Shown here one piece after another: positions 55,301-63,983 of a stretch of DNA of 64,000 nt; within the stretch, counting starts at the first letter, position 1; the number at the start of each line of letters is the position of its first letter. The notes below the pieces were generated by a model that saw nothing but the letters and a program-made list of their open reading frames with translations, had not been told where the DNA came from and made no database searches. The stretch covers positions 1,671 through 65,670 of the forward strand of contig DDBW01000014.1 in NCBI GenBank assembly GCA_002335495.1, read 5' to 3'. The stretch is from Candidatus Dojkabacteria bacterium UBA2022. GTDB taxonomy: Bacteria; Patescibacteriota; Dojkabacteria; SC72. The translations under genes were made by a program, and so were the position numbers.

Positions 55301-58300
55301 TCAAGCCTTTAAAGGAACTATAGACGAGATCAAAGTATTCAACACTGTACTCTCGGCATCGACCGTATACACAAACTATTTACTTGGTTCAAGAGATATA
55401 GCATACACTAATCGCAAATCAGATAGCATCATTAAAACAGAAGGAAGCTATAGCCAGGAAATAAAAAACACTTCTATACAAAACGACTCAAACACAATAT
55501 CTGCATGGAGCTTTGAAGAAACCAGCGGAACCGGAGCGTTCATAAAAGATATCACCGGAAACAATTCAATTACACCTACAGGATCTTCTTTAACAAGAGG
55601 AGTAATAGGGAATGCCCGATTATTCAGTACTTCAGATAACTTTGCGACAACACTGAACGGGTTTGATACTACTCAGAATAATATAACGGTTTCATTCTGG
55701 GCGAGGCCAACGATGACTGGCCCCATCAACACGACCTTTTTAGCGGCAACCCCAAATGATACAGCCAATAGGTTCTTAATACACTTCCCATGGAGTGATG
55801 GAAATATGTACTGGGATTATGGAGACATTAATACTGTAGGAAGACTATCGGCAGCATTTAATTCATCATGGTACGGAGAGTGGGCCCACTGGGCGTTTGT
55901 ATCCGAACAAGGAGTAGGGCAAAAAATATTTAGAAACGGGACCCTAATTGCAAGCGACGCGACAGCTGGGACGTTTACAAAGCAGGCAAAAACACTCTCC
56001 TTTCCAAGCAGTTGGCAGGGAGTGTTGGATGAGGTTGAAATCAGTGGAATAGCTAGAACTCAAAAAGAGATTAACGATGCCTACAGACAAGGAAGTGATA
56101 ACTACATAAACCTTCCAGTTTCTAGTACCAATATTACCTCGGATAGAAACCTTAAATTTGATATAGCTGCAGATACAGCAGGGCAATATTTAGAGGCAAT
56201 TATAGGAGAATCTGCATTCGCAAACTACCAAACAGATAGCAATACTGTAGGGTTATGGCACTTTGACGAGACAATAACCGACCCAGCATACTTTCAGGAC
56301 ACAAGCGGTAACAACAACAAGATAAATTACACTCCATTCACAGCAACCGGAGGTACAATAACAACGTCTGGCATATATACAATACATACATTCACCACCA
56401 GTGGAACTTTTACCCCTAACAAGCCAGGTGTAGTAGATGCATTGGTAGTTGGCGGCGGAGGAGGAGGTGGTGGTGGTACATTAAGCGCATGGGGAGGAGG
56501 AGGTGGTGGTGGTGGCGTAGTTAAGACTACTACAAACTTAGTAATATCAGCAAATACTTCCGTTACAGTGGGAAATGGAGGAACTGCTGGAGCTCAAGAC
56601 AATCCTGGAGGAAACGGAGGTAGTTCAGTATTTAGCACACTAACCTCCCTCGGAGGAGGAGGTGGTGGTGGTGGTGGTGGTGCTAACGCTACAGGTAGAA
56701 GCAATGGAACAGGAGGTGGGGCAGCCGCAGGAGGTACTGGAGTATCTGGTGGAACAAGTATAGATGGGAGCGGATTCGCTGGAGGATCAGGTTCAACATG
56801 TAACACACCTTGTAGATCAGGAGGAGGTGGTGGTGCAGGCGCAGCTGGTACAAGTGGAGCAGTTGGGCCAGGTAACGGAGGAATTGGAATTCTAAATTCA
56901 TTAACAGGTACTTCAACATATTATGGAGGAGGAGGTGGTGGTTCAGGAGGAACTCAGGGAGGAGTGGCTGGAACCGGAGGACAAGGGGGAGGCGCAAACG
57001 GAATAAACTTTGGAACAGCTGGAGCAGGGACGGCCAACACAGGAGGAGGAGGAGGAGGTGGTGGATACCAAGGATCGGGAGGAGCAGGTGGAAGCGGAAT
57101 AGTAATTGTTAGATACGAGAATGGACAATCGACAACAGTAGGAGAAGGTCGCCTTGGAAAAGGAAGATACTTCAACGGACTAAGCGAATACTTACAAACT
57201 ACGAATAATTATAACTTCACATCCGAAAGCTTCACTATTTCAATGTGGGTAAAACCATCTGATATCTCCAATAGCCCAGTTATGGTAAGTAACGGATCAT
57301 GGCAGGTAGATGGATATTACATGCATATCCTAAGCAACGGTGGAGTCCAGTTTATAACAAGCCAAGCTGGAGTGATACAAGTTTCAAGCAGTAAAGCTGG
57401 ATCAGTAAAAGTTAATCAGTGGAATCACATTGCGGTTGTAAGAAGTGGAAGTAGCGTAAGAACATATGTAAATGGGATGGATAAAACTACAGTGGTAGGG
57501 ACGCATGTAAATCCCACATCCACAACGACACCGTTTAGAATAGGAAACTATAGTTCAGGGACTTTGTATATGTATAAAGGATATCTAGACGAACTCCGAG
57601 TTGATCGTGTAGCGAGAACTGCAGAGGAGATAAGACAGGCATTCAACTTTGATAGTAGAACATACGATATTGAGATTGATTTTGCAGCAAAGTTAGATAA
57701 CTCAAATGTAATCAATAGCATTGCCGATACATCATTTATTGTAGATGCTACATACCATGGAGCACACCAGAAAGGAGACAACTTATACGTAGGTGACAAG
57801 ATTATTGTTAGAGAGAATGTTAACGGTATAAGGTATATGGCAACCGGAACGGTAACCTCTGTAACAACATCAACAGGACTGACCTCGGTGGCCTCATGGG
57901 ATGTGGGATCAACATTTCCACCGTCGGGCTATACCCAAAATGCAGGACTTTTTAAATGGCAAACTGAATATTGGAAAATCCAAGAAACAAATCTATCATC
58001 TCACTTAGATGCTGTAAGCCTAATCACAATAAGAGTAACAGATGGCAAGATTGGACGAGAATTATGGATAGACAACATCGGCAGTACAGGTTCATACCTA
58101 ACAAATCCTTCCGGATCAACAATTACATCATCCACCGGGAACCGGTACTTACAATATAGAGTAATACAAAATTCTAATAGCAGAGACCTAAGCAGTAAGC
58201 TAAGTCTTCTTAGCGTTGATTACACATCAAATGTGGCCCCCAATACCCCAACCTTAGATTCTCCATCCAATGTAACAGCCAGCCAGCCCCTTCGCCCAGT

Positions 58301-60854
58301 TCTAAGAACAACAGCAACAGATGTCGACCTTGACTACATCAGATACCGCATTCAATTGTGTGAAGATATTTTCATGACAAGAAACTGCCAAACCTTCGAT
58401 CAGACTTCGTCTCAAACTGGGTGGAGTGGACAGAACACCCAAACAAATACAGCGTACACAAACGGCTCACAAGCCACATACACTCTACAATCCGATTTAG
58501 AAGAAGGTAAAACATACTATTGGAGATCATACGCAATCGATCCAGGTGGAATGAACCAATGGAGTACCACTCAATCAGAACCATTTGCATTTGCGGTAAA
58601 TGCCAGACCTCGACCAAATCAAAACGTATACAAACAACACTTTATAGCAAGGCGCGAGAGCTCATACCCTTCATCAACCACAGGATGGGCGAGCATAAAC
58701 GGAGCAGCAGAGTCAGGTACTACAGGTTCGCCTAACGGATGGATTGCAGGATCAAACTTCACGGTAGGAGATAGATATTTGATAATGGTATGGGGAAGCC
58801 ATCAAGCAGATAATATTAGTGCAAAGAGCGGACTAAGAGTTAAATATGGACCAACTCCATTCACGGAATCCCAAGCAATAGAGACAAGTAATCAAAGTGC
58901 CACCTCTTATAAAACTCCATACTTCTGGTTTACAGTATGGACCGCTCAAAATGCTAACCTTGAAGTCGAGACATACTGGAGCGGAAATGCTGGGACAGAA
59001 TCTAGAGTTGAGGACATAACCTTAGTAGCAATAAATGCAGAAGATCTAATTGCAAATGGAGATCTACACTACAATATTTCAACAACGGGAGGAACATTAG
59101 ACACCACCTACTCACCAAAAGCATCAGCAGCCTTTACGACAACAGAAGCCGCTCCATGGTGGATAATGGGATATAGCCAGGCCGACATTGTAGATTTAGA
59201 TTCTGATAAATATCAGACAAGATTAAATCTAATTAGTACAGTTACATTCCCTGTTTATAATCAGACTGAAACTCCATTTGGAGTTACCTCTATCTCAGGT
59301 AAAGATGCAGTCGATACCCCTGTCTACGGAACAGGATATGTACAGGAGATAGCAACTGGGATAGATGTCGATGCCAACATTGAAATTAAAGAATCAGCCG
59401 CCAACCAACAGTGGGCAGCAGCAGGGGTTCTAGCATTGAACCTAAAAGCTTTCGACAGCTATAGTTATGCGACAACAACAAATAACACAACTCTAAGTAC
59501 GCCATCGGCATGGATAGAGCAAGCACAAATTAACCCATTAAACAGATATGCTTCCAATTATCTAATTGCTTCAGGTGCAGTAATCGATGATGCAGGGACA
59601 AAAACAATTTCTAGAATACAAAACTCTGAAATAAACGTAACCGACGATGTCGGAGGATGGCGACATAATACAGGAGATATAATGCCAGTCACACTTGCAG
59701 ATGCGTTCCCCAACCTAACAGGGGGCATTAAGAATATTGAGATGGACTCGCAAAGTACCTTGGCAGGAACAGCAACAGTGGACGATAGATGGATCGTTGC
59801 ACTGTCGCTTGAGGAGCCTGCTATCGGACCAACTTTAAATACCCCAGCAGCAGGAGCAACGAATCAAAGTGTTCGAACCCAGTTCAAAGTAGTGGCACAC
59901 GACCCTGATAGCGACTCCCTTATGTATAAAATTGATCTGTGCTCTAACTTAGCAATGACAACTGATTGTCAAACCTTTAACCAACAATCCTCACAAACAG
60001 GATGGACAGGGCAAAATGCATTCTCAAACCAAAGATACGCATCTGGAACGGAAGGTACCTACACCCTGCAATCCGACCTCAACCCAAACACCACCTACTA
60101 CTGGAGAGCCTATGTGATTGATCCAAGCGGGACAAACGTCTTCACCGCAGCTAGCGCAGTAAGATCTTTCACAACCTCGCAAAGCCCATTCCAACCATCA
60201 GCGATAGAAATTGAAGCAAGTACCAATCCAACCGGAGTGACAGACTTGACCCCAGAAATAAGCGCGCTACATACGGATCCGGAAAGTGACAGTGCAAACT
60301 ATATTAGAATACAGGTAAGTACCGTCAGTAATTTTGCTTCAACAGTATGGGATACAGGTAAGCTAATCATGACAACAACGGCTCACGGCGTTCGCACTCC
60401 AACCCTCAGTTATAGTGGTTCAACACTATACTTAAACGGGCAGCTATACTACGTTCGAATCAAACTGTGGGATGTAAAAGGAGCAGAAAGTGCATGGTCC
60501 AATACTGCTACATTCCAAATGCACAAATTAGAGCCAGCTAACGGATGCCATATAACAGATACTGACCCAACGGACACAACCATAATCATAAAATGGAACG
60601 ATAACAGCGCTCTCGAAGATGGGTATAGGGTACAAAGAAGCGTTAACGGAGGTGCCTTCGCCAACTTGATAACTAAGCCAGCCAACTCAACCTTCCACAC
60701 CGATACAATTTCAGCAGGTAATACATACAGATATAGAATTGCTACAACCCACTCTTCATACTTCGCAGCAGACTGTACAACCTCTACTGCAGACGTGAAA
60801 GTTGGAGAAATTAGGATAGGGGGAATTAAGATAGGAGGGATAAAGATAGATTAA
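52398..60854 (+). CDS. Giant LamG / Gly-rich / FN3-like surface protein, 2818 residues
   Basis: An N-terminal membrane helix (about 16-36) is followed by a beta-rich head. Then come five LamG-like (concanavalin-fold) modules, each starting with a W-N/P-L/F-E-type segment (for example LWHMNESSG, AQWNLNETSG, YWPLDETANN, AWSFEETSG, LWHFDE) and ending with a D-E-V/I-x-I turn (about 265-465, 505-745, 785-995, 1030-1235, 1275-1640). The fifth is split by a Gly-rich domain (about 1314-1577). Fibronectin-like modules with paralogous copies lie at about 1946-2070 and 2476-2595, with two more to about 2800. The C-terminus is RIGGIKIGGIKID. There is no sortase motif or C-terminal membrane helix. It is probably an adhesion or envelope protein. 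Confidence 0.88.
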   Translation: MAFSERVLKRKFKKNILVISFILVAILPVIAFNIIKIINNPVPRFVETPESSKYILEVSNQNYKAKIGGKDGNTASVQFINPDKKDITFSYISQDKKKPTVESDSRKVTFKNVDKNIDIEYIPLANGLKENIILTDKPKSNYYYFATDIKEAIVKKHYKGEGVPAFYTEKGEYLFNIEPGYAIDARGKRTDDVKIDVIKSEGKHYIRVNVDEKWLKSENRAFPIKVDPTIVYDTTSEFANGVFNRARDTGSGANPVIETSYQELNTDTHTAGLWHMNESSGNIQDASGNGNIGTPTGTTVVTGIVSNARDFNGTSDFINLGNASILNITGDISIEAWVKVDSYASGLAVLTWANGAYTLFPYHIVINTTGTLRFNSSTTGSFDSTGIVPLGVWTHIAVTTEGKLLSFYINGQLDTTHQLPSATRSAGDGYLSLSRASTQYFDGSIDEVRISDRARTKEEILQSYNKSAYSVYTSEVIDIGSAVVTWNNLTWTEQGVLTGGAETLSNTANLVAQWNLNETSGTTAANNAGSCGASCNGTLVNFTNTSGQDTTPISGWSNKEARWGNGGIMLDGADDYINIPDPTNGSLDFGTSSLTLSTWIKATSDNTIGRWILSKTLTTSTTMYFIGHHTDGTIRWRANDGTNAFDLYSNVRILDSKWHNIVAVIDKSNNTARLYIDGILTGSTSISGSMNLASTFDFTVGAFKDTTGATSNHFGGVIDSISIYSRALETNEILSNYQSSNLEIQTRVGSDTTPNDGSWETWRPNTVENSLTAMDNQFLYPTNDSGQTLYWPLDETANNTCTGGVNDVCDKTGSNDAEILGTTIRSGVYGRSRGFPGNTIVDFIYEPSYTAIPTTSISVEFWIKTRGNLDGIFSYASTAGDNDFLIYDSSNLQIFRNTTPLVSGVSVNDNQWHHVVATWRSSDGQTQIYKDGKLAYTGTTQTGTSITTGGVLMIGQEQDSIGGGLSAAQAFKGTIDEIKVFNTVLSASTVYTNYLLGSRDIAYTNRKSDSIIKTEGSYSQEIKNTSIQNDSNTISAWSFEETSGTGAFIKDITGNNSITPTGSSLTRGVIGNARLFSTSDNFATTLNGFDTTQNNITVSFWARPTMTGPINTTFLAATPNDTANRFLIHFPWSDGNMYWDYGDINTVGRLSAAFNSSWYGEWAHWAFVSEQGVGQKIFRNGTLIASDATAGTFTKQAKTLSFPSSWQGVLDEVEISGIARTQKEINDAYRQGSDNYINLPVSSTNITSDRNLKFDIAADTAGQYLEAIIGESAFANYQTDSNTVGLWHFDETITDPAYFQDTSGNNNKINYTPFTATGGTITTSGIYTIHTFTTSGTFTPNKPGVVDALVVGGGGGGGGGTLSAWGGGGGGGGVVKTTTNLVISANTSVTVGNGGTAGAQDNPGGNGGSSVFSTLTSLGGGGGGGGGGANATGRSNGTGGGAAAGGTGVSGGTSIDGSGFAGGSGSTCNTPCRSGGGGGAGAAGTSGAVGPGNGGIGILNSLTGTSTYYGGGGGGSGGTQGGVAGTGGQGGGANGINFGTAGAGTANTGGGGGGGGYQGSGGAGGSGIVIVRYENGQSTTVGEGRLGKGRYFNGLSEYLQTTNNYNFTSESFTISMWVKPSDISNSPVMVSNGSWQVDGYYMHILSNGGVQFITSQAGVIQVSSSKAGSVKVNQWNHIAVVRSGSSVRTYVNGMDKTTVVGTHVNPTSTTTPFRIGNYSSGTLYMYKGYLDELRVDRVARTAEEIRQAFNFDSRTYDIEIDFAAKLDNSNVINSIADTSFIVDATYHGAHQKGDNLYVGDKIIVRENVNGIRYMATGTVTSVTTSTGLTSVASWDVGSTFPPSGYTQNAGLFKWQTEYWKIQETNLSSHLDAVSLITIRVTDGKIGRELWIDNIGSTGSYLTNPSGSTITSSTGNRYLQYRVIQNSNSRDLSSKLSLLSVDYTSNVAPNTPTLDSPSNVTASQPLRPVLRTTATDVDLDYIRYRIQLCEDIFMTRNCQTFDQTSSQTGWSGQNTQTNTAYTNGSQATYTLQSDLEEGKTYYWRSYAIDPGGMNQWSTTQSEPFAFAVNARPRPNQNVYKQHFIARRESSYPSSTTGWASINGAAESGTTGSPNGWIAGSNFTVGDRYLIMVWGSHQADNISAKSGLRVKYGPTPFTESQAIETSNQSATSYKTPYFWFTVWTAQNANLEVETYWSGNAGTESRVEDITLVAINAEDLIANGDLHYNISTTGGTLDTTYSPKASAAFTTTEAAPWWIMGYSQADIVDLDSDKYQTRLNLISTVTFPVYNQTETPFGVTSISGKDAVDTPVYGTGYVQEIATGIDVDANIEIKESAANQQWAAAGVLALNLKAFDSYSYATTTNNTTLSTPSAWIEQAQINPLNRYASNYLIASGAVIDDAGTKTISRIQNSEINVTDDVGGWRHNTGDIMPVTLADAFPNLTGGIKNIEMDSQSTLAGTATVDDRWIVALSLEEPAIGPTLNTPAAGATNQSVRTQFKVVAHDPDSDSLMYKIDLCSNLAMTTDCQTFNQQSSQTGWTGQNAFSNQRYASGTEGTYTLQSDLNPNTTYYWRAYVIDPSGTNVFTAASAVRSFTTSQSPFQPSAIEIEASTNPTGVTDLTPEISALHTDPESDSANYIRIQVSTVSNFASTVWDTGKLIMTTTAHGVRTPTLSYSGSTLYLNGQLYYVRIKLWDVKGAESAWSNTATFQMHKLEPANGCHITDTDPTDTTIIIKWNDNSALEDGYRVQRSVNGGAFANLITKPANSTFHTDTISAGNTYRYRIATTHSSYFAADCTTSTADVKVGEIRIGGIKIGGIKID

Positions 60855-60882
60855 TTTATCATATTAATGTAAAATCTATACT

Positions 60883-61614
60883 ATGAGCTTAAAAATTGAC
60901 TCGTTCAAAAAACTTAGAAAAGAGAAAAATAAGTGGAAAACCGAAACATGGGAGGAGTATGAAGATCGAGAGAAAGCCTTCCTAAAAGAGCGACTACTCA
61001 GCAAAGAGCCCACTATTAAAGGGCAGGTGCGAATAACTGCAGGAAGTGCAAAAAATGTACAAATAGATATTCCTCGAACCACAAGACCTCTTACCGATAG
61101 AATGAAAGTCAGAGTTTTTGACATATTAAACACAGATATTGTTAATAAAGAAGTCCTTGACCTATACGCCGGTTCAGGAAGCTTTGGACTAGAGGCGCTC
61201 TCAAGAGGAGCAAAAAACGCAACCTTTGTGGATGCTGCCAAACAGGCTTTCGGAGTACTCGAAAATAATGCTAAAGCAACAGGTTTTTCATCATCATCAG
61301 AAGTAATTAAGATGAAGGTAGAAGAGTACCTATTCAAAAAAACTACCGAGGGCAATGTCGTATTTGACATCATCTTCATGGATCCTCCCTACAAACTTTT
61401 CAATAAGAAGAAAATGTTTAATATTGAAAAAGTACTCAACGATGCAAGCAAACTTCTTCCGGCTGTACAAAAGATAAAAGGGAGATTCAAGGGAGCAATA
61501 ATCGTTAAACACCCCAGGCGCTACCCAATCGAGAAGTTAAAGCTCGATAATATAAAAGCCTATGAGACTTTTGAATTCGGACTAAACTGCATAACAATAT
61601 ACATTGTAAAATAG
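60883..61614 (+). CDS. rsmD: RsmD-type 16S rRNA (guanine-N2) methyltransferase
   Basis: In this 243-residue protein, VRITAGSAKN, RPLTDRMKVRVFDIL, VLDLYAGSGSFGLEALSRGA and FMDPPYKLF match RsmD, which methylates G966. An N-terminal extension of about 45 charged residues precedes the catalytic domain. The -10 box TAAAAT lies 7 bases upstream of the ATG. Confidence 0.88.
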   Translation: MSLKIDSFKKLRKEKNKWKTETWEEYEDREKAFLKERLLSKEPTIKGQVRITAGSAKNVQIDIPRTTRPLTDRMKVRVFDILNTDIVNKEVLDLYAGSGSFGLEALSRGAKNATFVDAAKQAFGVLENNAKATGFSSSSEVIKMKVEEYLFKKTTEGNVVFDIIFMDPPYKLFNKKKMFNIEKVLNDASKLLPAVQKIKGRFKGAIIVKHPRRYPIEKLKLDNIKAYETFEFGLNCITIYIVK

Positions 61615-61619
61615 TAACA

Positions 61620-62024
61620 GTGAGTACTAAGTCGAACTACCTTACATCAATTCGAATAAGTTTCTTCATTGTGTATGCATGGTTTGGGCTTTTAAAAGTA
61701 TTTGATGTCAGCGGGGCCACAAACCTAGTACAAGACCTCCTCAATTTTATGCTTCCAGGATTTCCAGAAGACCTCTTTGTATTTCTTTTTGGACTCTTCG
61801 AAGTACTTATAGGGATTATATTTCTATACAAACCCTTCACTAAACTTGCGATATTTTTTGCAACCGTACACTTAATGATGTGTGCCTTCCCACTATTTGT
61901 TCTCCCATACTACACATGGAACGGATCAATGATTCTAACTCAGGTAGGACAGTACATAGTAAAAAACATATTTATCGTGAGTGCCCTTATAGGATTATGG
62001 GAAACGGAGGTTATGGGTAAATAG
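61620..62024 (+). CDS. DoxX-like membrane protein
   Basis: This 134-residue protein begins with GTG and has four membrane helices (YAWFGLLKVFDV, LFVFLFGLFEVLIGIIFLY, AIFFATVHLMMCAFPLFVL, NIFIVSALIGLW). The pattern of a short charged turn and a long first helix fits the DoxX family. It starts 5 bases after rsmD. Function in this family is poorly defined (redox or quinone-linked). Confidence 0.65.
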   Translation: MSTKSNYLTSIRISFFIVYAWFGLLKVFDVSGATNLVQDLLNFMLPGFPEDLFVFLFGLFEVLIGIIFLYKPFTKLAIFFATVHLMMCAFPLFVLPYYTWNGSMILTQVGQYIVKNIFIVSALIGLWETEVMGK

Positions 62025-62063
62025 CCATTGCAAATTAATTATATTCGCTATAAAATCAAGTAC

Positions 62064-62133
62064 ATGTACAAAATATTCGGTAAAACCAAAGAAAACGTGC
62101 TTAAGATTGTCTTCCCAACATCCCTGTGATGTT
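62064..62133 (+). promoter_or_regulatory. Candidate thrS leader: 21-codon frame ending in a hairpin
   Basis: TATAAA lies 9 bases before an ATG at 62064. The frame (MYKIFGKTKENVLK..., stop TGA at 62127-62129) contains two Thr codons. Its last codons lie in a hairpin AACATC (62117-62122) / GATGTT (62128-62133), followed by ATTATTTT. The stem is only 6 bp, so terminator strength is uncertain. Confidence 0.4.
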
Positions 62134-62175
62134 ATTATTTTCAATTTTCCATATTAAATTATATTTAAACCTTTA

Positions 62176-63951
62176 ATGGCTAGTTCAAATAATAATCAGG
62201 ATCATATCTCAGAGTTAGAACGAATGAGACATACTGCATCACATATATTGGCACAGGCAGTACTTAAATTCTATCCTGACACCAAGCTCGGGATAGGACC
62301 TGCAATTGACGACGGCTTCTACTACGATTTTGAATTTGCGGAACCGATATCCGAGGAAGATCTTGAGAGATTCGAAAAGGAGATGAAGAGAATTATTGAT
62401 GAGAATCTCCCAATGAAGCAAAGCTTCATGAAGAGAAAAGATGCTGAAAAATACCTCAAAGAGAAAGATCAGAAATTCAAGCTTGAATTACTCAAAGATA
62501 TACCTGATAAAGAGATTAGTTTCTACATAACAGGAGACAATCAATTTGTAGATATGTGTAGAGGACCACACGTTGAATCTACAGGAAAAGTTGGAGCTGT
62601 AAAATTGAAAAGCATTGCAGGAGCATACTGGAGAGGAGATGAAAAGCGTCCAATGTTAACAAGAATCTATGGATTTGCCTTTGATACAAAAAAGGAATTA
62701 AATAACTATATTGAACTTCTTGCTGAAGCAGAGAAGAGAGATCACAGAGTTCTAGGTAAAGAGCTTGGATTATTCATATACTCTGATTTGGTAGGAAAGG
62801 GACTGCCACTATGGACTGCTAAAGGCGCCACAATTAGACGAATCCTTGAAAGATTCATCGTAGATGAGGAGATTAAAAGAGGATATCAGCATGTATACAC
62901 CCCAGATATCGCCAAAATAGAACTGTATAAAACATCCGGTCACTACCCATACTACAAAGATTCAATGTATGCTCCAATCAAAGTAGACGATGAAGAGTTT
63001 ATGCTCAGACCAATGACCTGTCCACATCACTTTGAGCTATATTCCGCTCAGAAGCGAAGCTACCGTGAACTTCCGATGAGAATTGCCGAATTAGCGAAAC
63101 TTTATAGATACGAAAAGAGCGGTGAACTTAGTGGATTAATAAGAGTACGAAGCTTCTGCCTTGCAGATGCGCACATAATTGCAATGCCATCACAAGCCCA
63201 CGATGAAATAAACAGAGCCCTAGACCTCATTGAGTATGCGGCAGGTGTGTTTGGACTAGAACCAAATAAAGATTACAGATACAGACTATCTCTTGGTGAT
63301 AGAAGCAACTCTGAGAAGTACTTTAAAGATGATGAGTCTTGGGATTTTGCAGAGAACGTACTCAGAGAGGTATTAGCAAAGCGAGATGTAGAGAGCTATG
63401 AAGCCCCAGGAGAGGCTGCTTTCTACGGTCCTAAGATTGATATTCAAATGAAAAATATTCTTGGCAAAGAAGATACTGCCTTCACAGTACAGTATGACTT
63501 TGTAATGCCAAAGCGATTTGATCTTAAATACTCAGACGATAAAGGTGAAGAGCAGGAGCCAGTAGTAATCCATAGATCATCTATAGGTGCGATTGAAAGA
63601 ATAATTGCCTTCCTTATTGAAAAATATGGAGGAGTCTTCCCATTATGGATGGCTCCAGTACAGGTTAAGGTACTACCAATTTCTGATGCCCAGGCCGATT
63701 ACGCTAGGCAGGTAACCGAGAGATTACAGAGCGAAGATATCAGAGTTATTCTGGACGACAGAAACGAAACCCTACAGTATAGAATCAGAGACGGCGAGGT
63801 AAATAAAATTCCGTATATGGTAATAGTTGGAAACAAAGAGATCGAAACAAATACCGTATCAGTAAGGTCACACGGAAGCAAAGAGATTGGACTTATGAAA
63901 ATTGATGAGTTCGTGCAGGCATTAAATAAAGAGATTGAATCCAAATCTTAA
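62176..63951 (+). CDS. thrS: Threonyl-tRNA synthetase lacking the N-terminal TGS domain
   Basis: The 591-residue protein begins directly with the editing domain: HTASH (19-23) and later CRGPH supply the zinc-like editing site. The class II core follows (motif 1 region GATIRRILERFIVDEE, motif 2 region RIAELAKLYRYEKSGEL, motif 3 region RSSIGAIERIIAFL), then the anticodon-binding domain. Most bacterial ThrS proteins start with a TGS domain; it is missing here. A small upstream frame may regulate it. Confidence 0.93.
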   Translation: MASSNNNQDHISELERMRHTASHILAQAVLKFYPDTKLGIGPAIDDGFYYDFEFAEPISEEDLERFEKEMKRIIDENLPMKQSFMKRKDAEKYLKEKDQKFKLELLKDIPDKEISFYITGDNQFVDMCRGPHVESTGKVGAVKLKSIAGAYWRGDEKRPMLTRIYGFAFDTKKELNNYIELLAEAEKRDHRVLGKELGLFIYSDLVGKGLPLWTAKGATIRRILERFIVDEEIKRGYQHVYTPDIAKIELYKTSGHYPYYKDSMYAPIKVDDEEFMLRPMTCPHHFELYSAQKRSYRELPMRIAELAKLYRYEKSGELSGLIRVRSFCLADAHIIAMPSQAHDEINRALDLIEYAAGVFGLEPNKDYRYRLSLGDRSNSEKYFKDDESWDFAENVLREVLAKRDVESYEAPGEAAFYGPKIDIQMKNILGKEDTAFTVQYDFVMPKRFDLKYSDDKGEEQEPVVIHRSSIGAIERIIAFLIEKYGGVFPLWMAPVQVKVLPISDAQADYARQVTERLQSEDIRVILDDRNETLQYRIRDGEVNKIPYMVIVGNKEIETNTVSVRSHGSKEIGLMKIDEFVQALNKEIESKS

Positions 63952-63983
63952 TTAAACTAATTTTATATTTATATACTTAATAA

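Noticed and set aside
56594..57175. Pro-rich minus-strand frames
   Set aside because: They are the complement of the Gly-rich repeats in the giant surface protein.
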